From the NCBI RefSeq assembly GCF_050624435.1, contig NC_134537.1, positions 10,350,584 to 10,414,583 of the forward strand: a stretch of 64,000 nucleotides of DNA. The letters run 5' to 3'. Made by a program: the position numbers and the translations under genes. Source of the stretch: Tenrec ecaudatus (lineage: Eukaryota; Chordata; Mammalia; Afrosoricida; Tenrecidae). The notes below the pieces were generated by a model that saw only the letters and a list, made by a program, of their open reading frames with translations, ran no database searches and had not been told where the DNA came from. Below are positions 36,145 to 46,560 of the stretch, piece by piece (within the stretch, counting starts at the first letter, position 1; each line of letters begins with the position of its first letter).

Positions 36145-36790
36145 AAGGTATTCAAATGGCCAAATCACGTAGGAAAAGGTGCACCACATCATTAGTCGTT
36201 GGAGAAGTGCTAATTAAAACCACGGTGTGCTACCACTCCACACCCACAGAAACGGCTATAAACAAAGGCTGACGACTGCAAGAGCTGGGAGAGCGTGCAG
36301 TCTGGCACTCTTGCACACTGCTGTGGGCCAGCAAACTGGCAAGGCCGCCTTAGCCCAGTGGTTCTCACCCTTCCTCCTGCCATGACCCTTTAATACAGTC
36401 CCTCATGTTGTGGTGACCCCAACCATAAAATGATTTTCGTTGTTACTTCATAATTGTCATTTTGCTACTGTTACGAATCGGGTGACCCCTGAGAAAGGGT
36501 CCGTCAAGGGGTTTTGATGCACAGGTTGAGAACTGCTGCCTTAGGCACTGCTTGGCACTGTCTCATGAACTTAGACATTTGCCTGTTCTGGGGCCCAGCA
36601 ATTCCACTCCTTGGTGTTGACTCAAAAGAAACGAAGATGTACGTCCACCTGAGAATGTTGCATGCAGGTGCCTTAGCAGCCCCACCATGGAAACGCCAAA
36701 ACCACCCATCAGTAAGGGGATGACTAAGCAAGCCAGGGCATGTTCATGCAATGAGCAAGCCACTCCTGGCCTCTCCGGAGTTTCCACTTG
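36145..36790 (+). mobile_element. Ancient L1 (L1M-type) ORF2 3' portion, split by SPIN copy 3
   Basis: Before the SPIN copy lies the L1 ORF2 stretch that reads like 'leu-ile-lys-thr-thr... his-ser-thr-pro-thr' (gctaattaaaaccacgg, cactccacacccacagaaacgg). After it comes ccagcaattccactcctt. Both match conserved nucleotide blocks near the ORF2 C-terminus of mammalian L1. The copy is highly diverged with no usable frame. A short oppositely oriented L1M-like piece (ttgtgtctggcttctttgattcaa) lies at about 36040-36140. Confidence 0.65.
36356..36538 (+). mobile_element. SPIN-like non-autonomous hAT transposon, copy 3
   Basis: This is a 183-bp element from cagtggttctcaccc to ggttgagaactgctg, in the same orientation as copy 2. 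TSDs are ccttagcc (36348-36355) and ccttaggc (36539-36546), seven of eight matching. It sits inside an ancient L1 ORF2 remnant, so the octamers mark a genuine insertion. Confidence 0.85.
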
Positions 36791-38003
36791 GAGGATGGAT
36801 GACACTCGTGCCATGCCGCACACAAGGGTGGTCAAAGAACAATGTGGCCTGTGGCTTACAAATGTAAAGATTTACTTCTGTTTCTGTTCCCCTGGACTAA
36901 GAGAACAACGAAAGAAAGCGACCAGCCACTAAATCCGAAACCTGTCTCAATTCCTGAGCACCCTGGATCTAGCTGCCGCCTCTCTGCCCTTCTGCAAGCA
37001 AAAAGAAATAGGAAATGGAAATAAATTTTAAAAACAAAAAAACACCATTTGCCAAGGTAACAGAGAGGGTTGGCTTAAAAATCTTAACTTTCCAGAATCA
37101 CCCAAATTGACTGTATGTTTTTAACCTGTTCAACCCAGACACCTGGGTGTCAACTTCTGCATCCTTCCAGTAATCTTTATTCTGCTTTATAATTAAGCGA
37201 CTTATCTTCTTTTCAGCTTGAATCAGCAAGTCACTTCAAAAACCGTTGGAAACAATCAAGGGATGAATTTCATAATAGGTATTCACGCACACACATGCAG
37301 AAGCACACATATCGCCGTCTCAACTTGTGGATATATAGAGATATACATACAAGGGGGATTCAAACAGTTCACAGCACATCCCATCATCCTTATTTTTAAA
37401 AGGGACCCGTATGTCTGCGGCAGCGGGCCTCTGAGACCCGGGAGAGGAGTGAAGGACAGTGCGTTTCCACACCTTCAGCGATGGCGCTTCTGTAACGCTC
37501 TGAGACCTGTGGTCAGTTTGCAGAACTGCCAAGCTTGGGTGTGCGGGGGCCCTTACATCGGTTCCCAACCGGCGAGGAATCCTGAAGTGGCCCTTGTGGA
37601 TAAGGAAGCTGTTGCCCCCGAGTTCAGAAACTGGAATCCCCAGAACCTGGAGCTCTTGGCAACAGCCAGTTAAGAACAAGGTTGAGGCACAACGTGGCCC
37701 ATGGGGTGAGTTATAAGGACTCAGCATCACGTCAAAGCTTTTATTGAGCATTGAAATGGCAGCTTGTGGATTCGGTATCCCCTCGTGAATGGGCTATTAA
37801 AAAGCACCTGTATTGGACCACAAGTATGGGGGCCTGTGAGCGTAAAGGTCAAATACTGGCAGAGTGATGCTTATGGGGAGGAATCAACTTCATGGTCTAC
37901 CAGCCTGCCTGTTGGGGGGCAGCCTCAGATTCGATGCAGTAACTGCAAAATGCTATAATAGAAGGCAGTGTGGTGCTACAGGAACCTCAGAGAATCTATC
38001 AAC
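36791..38003. other. Unassigned sequence with opposing open frames
   Basis: 37218-37673 (+) and 37320-37751 (-) are both open over the same DNA. Neither resembles a known protein. A mariner-like start gggggattcaaacagttc lies at about 37354. Confidence 0.3.
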
Positions 38004-38807
38004 AGAATAGAAACCTTCAGTAAACAAGCAGCCATCTAGCTCAGAAGCAACAAAGCCCACATGGAAGAAGCACACCAGCCTGTGTGTAATCAGGAGATGC
38101 CGAAGGTATCAGGTATCAGGCATCAAAGAACAAAAAATCATGTTATTGTGAATGAAGGGGAGTGCAGACTGGGGACCTAAGACCTATCTGTAGGCCACTG
38201 AACATCCCCTTACAGAAGGTGTAGGGGAGGAGATGAGCCAGTCAGGGTGCAGTGTACCAACAATGACACATACAACTTTCCTCTAGTTCCTAAATGCTTC
38301 CTCCCCCCCACTGTCATGATCCCAATTCTACCTTACAAATCTGGCTAGACCAGAACATGTACACTGGTACAGATAGCTACTAGAAACACAGGAAATTCAG
38401 GGTGGATGATCCCTTTAGGACCAGTGGAGAGAGTGGCGATACCGGGAGGGTGGAGTGGAAAGGGGGAACCAATTACAAGGTCTACATATAACCTTCTCCC
38501 TGGGGGACGGACAACAGAAAAGTGGATGAAGGGAGATGTCGGACAGTGTAAGATAGGACAAAATAATAATTTATAAATTATCAAGGGTCCATGAGGGAGG
38601 GGGAAGTGGGAAGGGAGGAGGGAAATGAGGAGCTGATATTAAAGGCTCAAGAAGCTGATATTAAAGGCTCAAGCAAATGTTTTGAGAATGATGAAGGCAA
38701 CAAATGTTTAAATATGCTTGACACAATGGATGGATGTATGGATTGTAATAAGAATTGTACAAGTCCTCAATAAAATGATTTTTAAAAAAAGAGAATGGAA
38801 ACCTTCA
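38004..38807 (+). mobile_element. 5'-truncated L1 3' UTR with 16-bp TSD
   Basis: TSDs agaatagaaaccttca (38004-38019) and agaatggaaaccttca (38792-38807) differ at one base. The element 38020-38791 begins inside the module (caagcagccatctagctc) and ends in caataaaatgatttttaaaa. A small duplication 'gaagctgatattaaaggctcaa' lies near 38640-38675 within it. Confidence 0.9.
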
Positions 38808-39118
38808 TTGTTTTGAATTTGTAAATAGAAAACAGTGCTTGCACCCATCAGAACAAAGCATCGAGAACACCACCAGTTGCGAAGCTTCATAACATGAGGT
38901 CATGTCACAGTGGGATAGTGTCTGTAATAAAGCTCACCCTCCGCTCAAAATAATAATAATATTTATTATAACTTAGCGGCAGGGGGGGTGGGGTGGGTGG
39001 GAATATTTCAGATCCTCGAGTTTGCATTCCGTCGCCAAACCACTAACCACCAGTTGTGCACCCCAAACCTGCTTCCAGATAATCCTATGAACAATTCTTC
39101 TTAATTCACTCCCCCCCC

Positions 39119-39596
39119 CAAAAAAAAGAGTGAAGGGGTGAGGTTTAGCCTGTCAATCAGGTCGCAGCTTGATGATGACCTCATTTGGAGGCATGAAGGA
39201 GACAAATAGCTCGCTGGAGGCGGAACACACAATTACTCCCTAGGAGACATTCGTGCTGACAAGACACATGGAGTTACATTAGTGCCCTGGAGCTGAAGGA
39301 GCCACATGGAGACCCCTGCTAGCGCTGAGATGCTTACATCACTACTGGATCCACAGACTTTCCACCTACTAGCCTGCGGTCTTCCTGCATTCAGGGTCAT
39401 TGCATGTGTTTCGTGAGCCTCAAGAGGATTTTATAGATTGGTATCAGACATATGGGTTAATATTGGACTTATGGGCTTGATCTGGACTGGGCTGGGATAT
39501 TTTCTCAATAGTCAATTACTCTTGTATATAAAGCTCTTTCTCATATACAAATGAGTATCTATGAATTTGTTTCTCTAGTCAATCAGGATTAACATA
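39119..39596 (+). mobile_element. ERVL/MaLR-like LTR, 5'-truncated
   Basis: It starts at aagagtgaaggggtgaggt, which is internal to the 34.4-kb LTR, after a C-run and A-run. It ends tcaggattaacata and contains tgtatataaagctc as a TATA region. Confidence 0.75.
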
Positions 39597-39597
39597 A

Positions 39598-39717
39598 CTA
39601 GTATCAGACATATGGGCTAATATTGGACTTATGAATTTTATATGGACTGGGCTGAGATGTTTTCTTAATATACAATTACTCTTTGATATAAACCTCCTTC
39701 TTATACAAAAAAAAAAG
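39598..39717 (+). mobile_element. Second LTR 3' fragment ending in an A-run
   Basis: agtatcagacatatgggc to ccttcttatac repeats the last part of the LTR just upstream at about 85% identity by eye, then ends in about ten A's. It stops about 20 bp after the TATA-like gatataaa. Confidence 0.65.
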
Positions 39718-39736
39718 TCACCCCAGTAAACACCCA

Positions 39737-39858
39737 TCAACCTTCCAGCCCAGGAGTTGGCAAACTGTGGCTGCAGAGCCATATGCAGCTCTTTCAGAAC
39801 ATACGTGTGACTCTAAAGTAGCATTCACTGGGGGCTTAATCCACATGAATTTCCCCTT
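39737..39858 (+). mobile_element. Possible hAT-type fragment cut by an L1
   Basis: gagttggcaaactgtggctg and agccatatgcagctctttc recall hAT elements with a ggcaaactgcggctcgcgagcc-like end. The other half was not found beyond the L1. Confidence 0.35.
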
Positions 39859-40778
39859 CACTTTTTTTTTAATCATTTTATTAGGGACTCGTACACCTCC
39901 CATCACAATCCATACATACATCAATTGTGTAAAGCACATTCATTGCCCTCATCATTCTCAAAACATTTGCTCTCTACCCAAGCCCCTGGCATCAGGTCCT
40001 CATTTTTATCCCCTTCCCCCCCTCCCCCATGAACCCCTGATAATTTTTAAATTATTATTTTGTCATATCTTGCTCTGTCCCACATCTCCCTTCCCCCACT
40101 TTTCTGTTATATGTCCCCCAGGGAGGAGTTCACATGCAGACCCCTGAAATAGGTTCCCCCTTTCCAACCCACCCTCCCTATACCCTCCCAGTATCGCCAC
40201 TCACACCACTGGTCCCGAGGGGATCATCTGCCCTGGCTTCCCTGTGTTTCCAGTTCCCACTTACACCAGTGTACCTCCTCTGATCTAGTCAGGCTTGCAA
40301 GATAGGATTCGGATCATGACAGTGGGAGGCGGGGGAGGAAGCATTTAGGAACTAGAGGAAAGTTGTATTTTTGATCGTTGCTAGGTCACACCCTGACTGG
40401 CTTGTCTCCTCCCCATGTCCCTTCTGTAAGGGGATGTCCAGTGGCCTACAAATGGGCTTTGGGTCTCCACTCCGCACTCCCCCACTCATTCACTATGGTA
40501 AGAGTTTTGTTCTGATGATGCCTGATACCTGATCCCTTGGCACCTTGTGATCGCACAGGCTGGTGTGCTTCTTCCATGTGGGCTTTGTTGCTTCTGAGCT
40601 AGATGGCCGCTTGTTTACCTTCAACCCTTCAAGACCCCAGACACTAAATCTTTTGATAGCTGGGCACCATCAGCCATCTTCACCACCCTTACTTATTCAC
40701 CCATTTGTCTTCAGCGGTCATATCAGGTAGGTGAGCACAAATGATATGATTTTTTTGTTCTCTGTGACATGCATGCCT
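39859..40778 (-). mobile_element. L1 3' UTR fragment, 0.9 kb
   Basis: An antisense L1 3' end starts with a T-run and complement of AATAAAAT, and extends through one module into the first bases of a second (gatatgattttttt gttctc). It therefore derives from a two-module L1. It interrupts a hAT-like fragment on its left. No TSD could be assigned. Confidence 0.8.
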
Positions 40779-41231
40779 CCTCCCCCTCTCTTTACTTGAA
40801 TTCCCGTAAGGCGTCTGTATCACTCTATTGACAGTCTCTGTTGGATTGGGATGACTCTGATATCTTTAGGATGTATATCCAGCAGCAGGATTCTGAGTCG
40901 TACCCAATCTCTGTCCCCATGGTTTGAGGTGCTACCACATCACTTTTATTTACAAGCCCACAATATTTTCTACATGGATGTCGAAGAAGCACAATTAAAG
41001 TGATGAGTCACGTGATAGCAAACATCCCAGGATATAGTCATGCAAATGTGGCTCACCCAAAATAAGGGGATTTTCATCTTTACTGTGATGCTGCTGCCCC
41101 TGCGCAAAATATCGTTGGTTCTTTGGAAGTCAAGTCATAAGATGATTTGTAGACTAAACAAGGCACACTGAGCATAGAAGAGAAGAGAAGGCGGCCTCTA
41201 AATATTTGAAGATCCATTTGGTGATAAAGAG
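40779..41231. other. Unassigned sequence
   Basis: No gene or family was recognised. Confidence 0.4.
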
Positions 41232-41312
41232 TACATGTATTGTCTCCATGTCACAGAAACAGAGACTGAGATTAAGTCAGTTGCCCAAGATCACACAGCT
41301 GGTACTGGGTAA
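41232..41312 (-). mobile_element. MIR SINE fragment, antisense
   Basis: cagaaacagagactgagatt, then gttgcccaagatcacacagc, is the complemented MIR core. Confidence 0.65.
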
Positions 41313-41782
41313 TGGAAAGGAGGGAGGATGATAGCATACCTGATAGGCTTTGGAGGAAGGATGCTGGAGTGGAGTAGATGCTCTGAGGAGGCAATCCTCC
41401 CTCCAATCTGGGGTGGGACAGAAGTCAGGAAGAACCTTCGAGAAGGGATGCCATTCAGTAAGAGTGCCCATTGAAAACCTAAGTCTGTCCTTAGTTCATC
41501 TATGAGTTGGCTTTGGTTTTGTTTTTCACCTTTATCCAAGGTCTGTGAGGGCGGGGAAAGCCAGGTGGGACTTGTAGCATCCTTTCCCTCAGTTGTATCA
41601 ATACTCTTGTCAGGTCTTCAAAGGGCATTTTACCTCTCTGATGCGGGATGAGTGTCTTGGACACAGGTCTGAGAGATGGACCACTACAGAGCCCCAGGCT
41701 GTCAATATCCTCTCCTGTCTGGCTCCCAGACTCACAATTCACCATCAGATTTTTCTTTAGGAGTCAAATAGTAGCCCAAGGA

Positions 41783-41785
41783 GGT

Positions 41786-41847
<62 letters not shown>

Positions 41848-41856
41848 GCACATGTG
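41783..41856. repeat. (TG)n-(CG)n alternating purine-pyrimidine tract
   Basis: A tg run passes directly into cgcgcgcgcacgcgcac. Strict alternation covers about 65 bp, a potential Z-DNA former. Confidence 0.92.
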
Positions 41857-42646
41857 ATGGGCAGGAGGGAGTGGGTGCTGGGAGAGGGCGGGCTGTACAG
41901 CCTGGGAGCTTGTCTCCCCCAGCCTCAGAACTTCCAGCCCATGCACACAGGAATGAAGCTGCCTGGCCCTTTGATCCGGACCCCATGCTGTGCTTTGTTC
42001 AGGGAATTTTAAAATTCTCTTTCATTTTATTGAGCGGCTTCTCCCTCCACCTCCCATCCCCCAGTCAGGTCTCCGGATTATAGGGTCCTTCTCTTCATTG
42101 ATTTGTTTTCCTGACCTTTGTAGTAGATAGAGAAATATGTGAGGGAACAAGAAAGGAAGGAAGAAAGCGATGGGGGAGGGAGCCTGAGCAGCCTCTGGGA
42201 GGAAGGGCACAGAGTGAGGGTCTTAAGTCTGGCCACACTTTACAGGGGGGAAAAGGCAGAAGGAGGCAAAGAGAGCTGGTGCCCAAGAACGGAAAGTCTA
42301 GCCAGGAAGAAAAAACCCCTGGGCTGCAGGGGGCTGGACACTGATGACCAGGGTAAGACCACCACCTTCAAGACCCCACAGCACTAGAGGGGGGTGCTGT
42401 GCAGCTCCAGGTTTCTGTGCATTTCTCTCTCCGTTGAAAGGTTTCTGTACCAACTTCATTTCTCATTCTGTCAGTGAATACTCTCAACACTCAGAGCCAA
42501 GAATGGGTAAGTGCTTTCCTTTCCCGTTCTCTGAGCCCCATCTTTTTATTAACACCTCTTATTTGGAGGTCAACTTTGTTAACACATCTTCCATTGTGAA
42601 AATGAGGTGAAGAAGAAAATGGCCTTCCACTCCCCAACATGGTAGA
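41857..42646. other. Unassigned, purine-rich in part
   Basis: 42130-42320 is strongly purine-rich. No coding domain is seen. Confidence 0.4.
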
Positions 42647-42858
42647 AAACCAACAACCACACTCACCGCCATCGAGTCGATTCTGACTCATAGTGACCCG
42701 ATAGGACAGGAAGAATTGCCTCCTGTGGGTTCCAGAGACTGTGACTCTCTACAAAAGGAGGAGCCTCATTTTCCTCTCACGGAGCTGCTGGTGGTTTTGA
42801 ACTGCTGACCTTGCAGTTAGCAGACCAACACATACCCATGACACCACCAGGGCTTCTC
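42647..42858 (-). mobile_element. AfroSINE, antisense, full length
   Basis: The tail complement ccgccatcgagtcgattctg runs through the body to the head complement ctggtggttttgaactgc and ccatgacaccaccagggc. It lies 60 bp before a solo LTR. Confidence 0.88.
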
Positions 42859-42915
42859 AGCATGGTAGAAGGCACATTATTTATATTGCAGGGTCCTGGC
42901 TAAGGTTTCCTGGTG

Positions 42916-43441
42916 CTCAGTGTGTTAGTCTGGGTACTTTAGAGAAACAAATTCACAGAAACTCTTGTATAAGAGAGTTTTATGTAAAGGGTAAGTGCAT
43001 ATTAAGAAAACATCCCAACCCAGTGCTGCTCAAGCCCACAAGTACAACATTAGCCCATATGTCGAAAACCAATCCACAAAGACCTCCTCCATCTCACAAA
43101 ACACACACTACGATGCTGACTGCAGGAGGAAAGCCGAGTCAGTGAATATATAAGCATCTCAGCACTGGCAGGGGTCTCCACACGGCTGCTCCATCCCCCA
43201 GCGCTTCACCGGGGTAGGTCCATGTGGCTTCTCCTCAGGATGTCTTGCAGGAAGTGAGCCTTGCCAGCTAAAGCAGGGAACTGACTACCGCAGCTGCACC
43301 CTGGTCTGACCATCAGAAAGCAAGAGACCTGAGACCTAGAAACGCGAAACTCACTGAGCCATCTATCTCTCCGCCCTTCAATTAACCCCACATGTGTTTA
43401 TTGGTCAAGTTGTCACAATAAATATTACCTGTCTCACTCAG
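42916..43441 (-). mobile_element. Solo LTR, 516 bp, perfect 5-bp TSD
   Basis: The element at 42921-43436 begins tgtgttagtc and ends acctgtctca. It is flanked by ctcag at 42916-42920 and 43437-43441. By comparison with other copies whose TATA box lies near the opposite end, it is in minus orientation. No viral coding sequence adjoins it. Confidence 0.88.
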
Positions 43442-44046
43442 TCAGAATCTAAGACCCGCAGCTGAGCCACCAACACAAGGAAGGCAGGGCCGAATGCAAG
43501 GAATGATTTCATCCCATCTGGTACCAGCGCCTGCCCCACCTCAAAGCCAAGTGAGAAGGCTCCAAGAACCAGTGGTCATGGTCAGGATTCCTGAAAACTG
43601 GTGAGACTGGCCCTTTAACCCTTAGGGAGGCCCTGAGTCCACCTCGGTAGAGAGCACAACTGGAAAAGAGGCACCGAGCAGAGGAGTCGGACCCAGAACA
43701 ACCTCCATGTCATGTTTGCTGATGCTGTGAGTTCCCCTAAAGATCAAGTGGACACTACAGTAGCTGGTGCCCCCTGTCATCCCTGGGTTTCACCCTGCCA
43801 CAGGACCAAAGGGTGCAATTGGCAGGATGCTGTGTGGTAGACCTCCATAGGGGAAGCTGAGTGGAGGTGAAGGCAATCTATCCCCCTTGTGGCATTACCA
43901 TACGGCCCTTCAAAGAACTTACACCTGCATCCCACCAAAAAATGCCCAGCCTTCGGCCTCCAAACACACAGGGTATCAAGAACCAGGCAGTGCTACCCAA
44001 GAAGCAAACACTCAACCATGAAAACCCAACACCTGGGCATGATTGT
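43442..44046. other. Unassigned sequence
   Basis: No gene or family was recognised between the solo LTR and the A-rich tail-only insertion. Confidence 0.4.
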
Positions 44047-44100
44047 ATAAAGAGAAGCTTAAAAAAAATAATAAATAAAAAAATAAATAAAGAGAAGCTT
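44047..44100. mobile_element. A-rich tail-only insertion with 14-bp TSD
   Basis: ataaagagaagctt at 44047-44060 and 44087-44100 flanks only 26 bp of A-rich sequence (aaaaaaaataataaataaa). This fits a retrotransposition event truncated so far that only its tail was copied. Confidence 0.75.
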
Positions 44101-44389
44101 GTCCCCCTCCAGTTCCTTCTATCAGGGATACAGCCTGGAGGGACCAGGCCCTGAAGAGGGAGGATTTGCTCCAAGGGTCCGAATGGGAGAGAAGAACAAT
44201 AGATGGTTTTTAAAAATTGAGCTTGCGAGTTAATGGAATAAGAGCACCCCCATGTCCTTCCCCTTTAATTTTCAGTACACATAGGTCTAAATTCCCATCT
44301 TCCAGAACCTGCCTTTCTTTGCCTGCAGGTTTTCTCTGGTCAGCGAAGTCTTCTGGGCCTACAAGGACGTGCTAGTGGAGTAACACCCC

Positions 44390-44560
44390 TAGAAACAGTG
44401 GGATAAGGACTAGGCTGCTAACTCCAAGGTCAATGGTTCAAACGACCAGCCGCTTGGCTTGAGAAAGATGAAGCTCTCTGCTTCCGTAAAGATCTACGGT
44501 CTTGGAACCTCCATGTAAGGCTTCTGTAAGTGGAAATGGTCTCAAAGACAGTGGGTTAGA
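44390..44560 (+). mobile_element. AfroSINE variant lacking the central block
   Basis: The head gctaactccaaggtcaatgg is followed by gtaaagatctacggtcttgg, without the gggcagttctacc block. Confidence 0.65.
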
Positions 44561-44595
44561 AGCAATCCGCCCCCACCGATAGAGGACTCTGGCAC

Positions 44596-44682
44596 TTGCT
44601 CTGTGCCATCAAGCCGATTTTCACTCACGGCCCCTCCGGGTGACAGAGTAGAACTATCCCGGAGGAATTTTTAGGCTGTAGT
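44596..44682 (-). mobile_element. AfroSINE tail fragment, antisense
   Basis: The tail complement gtgccatcaagccgattttc and gacagagtagaactatccc are present. It abuts an RTE fragment. Confidence 0.65.
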
Positions 44683-44699
44683 CTTCATGGCAAAGAATC

Positions 44700-45705
44700 T
44701 GAAAGGTCGCGTGGACTACAAAAAGAACAAAGAAATCTGTCCTGAAGGAAGTATAGCGAGAATGCACCTTAGAAGCAAGGAGGGCAAGACTTTTTTTTCT
44801 CTAAATATTTTTACTGGGGGCTCTTACATCACTTATCACAATCCATACATCCATCCAGTGTGTCGAGCACATTTGCACATATGCCACCATCATCATTTTC
44901 AAAGCATTCTCTTCCCACTTGAGCCCCTGACCTCAGTTTCCCATTTCTTCCCCTCCCTCCCCCACCCAGCCTCTCTCATGAACCCTTGATAAGTTATAAA
45001 TTATTATTTCCATATCTTACATCATCCTCCATAGCCCCTCACCCACTTTTCTGTTGTTCGTCCCCTTGGGAGGGGGTTCTAGGTTGATCCTTGTGATCGA
45101 TTCCCCTTTTCTTCCCCCCACCATCCCCGAATCCTACTGGTATCTCTACTCTCCTTGTTGGCCCTGATGGGTTTATCTATCCTGGATTCCCTGTGTTGCG
45201 GGCTCTTATCTGTAGCAGTGCGCATGCTCTCGTCTAATCTGATTTGTCAGGTAGAATTCAGGTCATGATAGTGGGGGGAAGGAAGCACCAAAGAACTAGA
45301 GGAAAGTTGTGTGTTTCATCGGTGCTATACTGCACCCTGCCTGGCTCATCTCTTCCCTTTGACCCCTCTGTGAAGGGATGTCCAATTGTCTACAGATGGG
45401 TATTGGGTTTCCACTCTATGTTCCTCCCCCACCCCCAAATCACCTTGGGTATGGCTGGATGGCAAGACTTTATCTCCCATACTTTGGACATGTTGTCAGA
45501 AGGGACCAGTCCCTAGAGAAAGACATCAGGCTTGGTAGAGAGGGGGTCTGAGACAAAGAGGAAGACCTTCAATAAGACAGATGGATACAGTGTGTGCAAC
45601 ACGGGGCTCCAACATGAAAACAATTGTGAGGGTGGTGCAGGACCAAGCAGCGTTTTGTCCTGTCGCCCGTGGGGCTGTTAGGAGTTGCAACTAATTGGGT
45701 GATAC
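44700..45705 (+). mobile_element. RTE-clade LINE 3' end, split by an L1
   Basis: RTE sequence gaaatctgtcctgaaggaag and aatgcaccttagaagcaagg, just left of the L1, continues to the right as tttggacatgttgtcagaag, gagaaagacatcaggcttgg and aacaattgtgagggtggtgc. This is the C-terminal coding region of the BovB-like RTE. It is diverged with no intact frame. Confidence 0.8.
44783..45471 (-). mobile_element. L1 3' UTR fragment inserted in an RTE LINE
   Basis: TSD ggcaagacttt at 44783-44793 and 45461-45471 flanks an antisense L1 at 44794-45460. The TSD belongs to RTE sequence that continues on both sides, so the order of insertion is unambiguous. Confidence 0.9.
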
Positions 45706-45869
45706 CCAACTGCAACACAATCCTGGTGGGAGCGGATCACCACGTCTTCATAGCCATTGGATCAGTTCAAACTTTTCCGTCAGCCGCAAAGTTCAGTTGC
45801 ACCACTACCGATGGGTATTGGTATATAAATACCCCAGCTCCTTCATCCCTTGGGTAGATTAACCCCAAG

Positions 45870-46560
45870 TCACTGGAGGAACTATCTATTGCTCAGTAAC
45901 AATTTATCTCCAAACGGAGCAGCTGAACACAATCAACACCTATTACCTAGATTTCTGTGAGTCGGCCGATCAGGATCTGCTTACCTGGGTGATTCTCGCC
46001 CCAGGCTGCTCATGAGATTGCTATCCAAACAAGCAGTGGGGCTGAAGTCAGCAGCCAAAGGCTTAACTGGGCCTTACTGATCTGCTTGTAAGATGGCTTG
46101 TCGACAGGAGGCCTCAGTTCATCCGCACCTAGACCTCGCCATAGGCCCGCTTACCTGTTCTCGTGATGTGTGTCTGGATTTCCACGGAATGATTCCCATC
46201 AAAAGGAAGATGGGCCAACAGGGAGACAGTCTTGTCTTTCACGAGTTCGCCTCAAGGGGCAATGCCGCCTTCATGATCTTTTGCTGCATAAAAACTACAC
46301 CAAGATATAGCGACTTAAAAATGTACATACTTATTAGGTCGTAGATTATGTAGCTCAAGAACATGGCTAAAGTGGACGTCTCTGTCTCAAGGTTTCGCTC
46401 AAGCCTACAACCAAAGTTTTGGCAGAAAGTTCAGTCACCTCCAGGCTCAACTGGGAGAGAACTGGCTTCCAAACACACACGTGGCTATTGGCAGGCCTGG
46501 GATCCTCACTGCTGGCTGGAGACCTCAGCTGTTTACCATATGGATCTCTCTGTGGGATTA
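45870..46560 (-). mobile_element. Possible MaLR/MLT1-like remnants, two pieces
   Basis: About 45880-46060 (ctattgctcagtaacaattt, gggtgattctcgccccag) and 46265-46560 (gctgcataaaaactacacc, cgacttaaaaatgtacat) each resemble the start of MLT1-type LTRs read in reverse (gctgcataacaaatt-like). Both are diverged, with no frame and no duplications seen. Confidence 0.4.

Noticed and set aside
37218-37751. Opposing frames of 151 and 143 codons
   Set aside because: Both are open over the same DNA, no domain is recognisable, and no splice or promoter context supports either.
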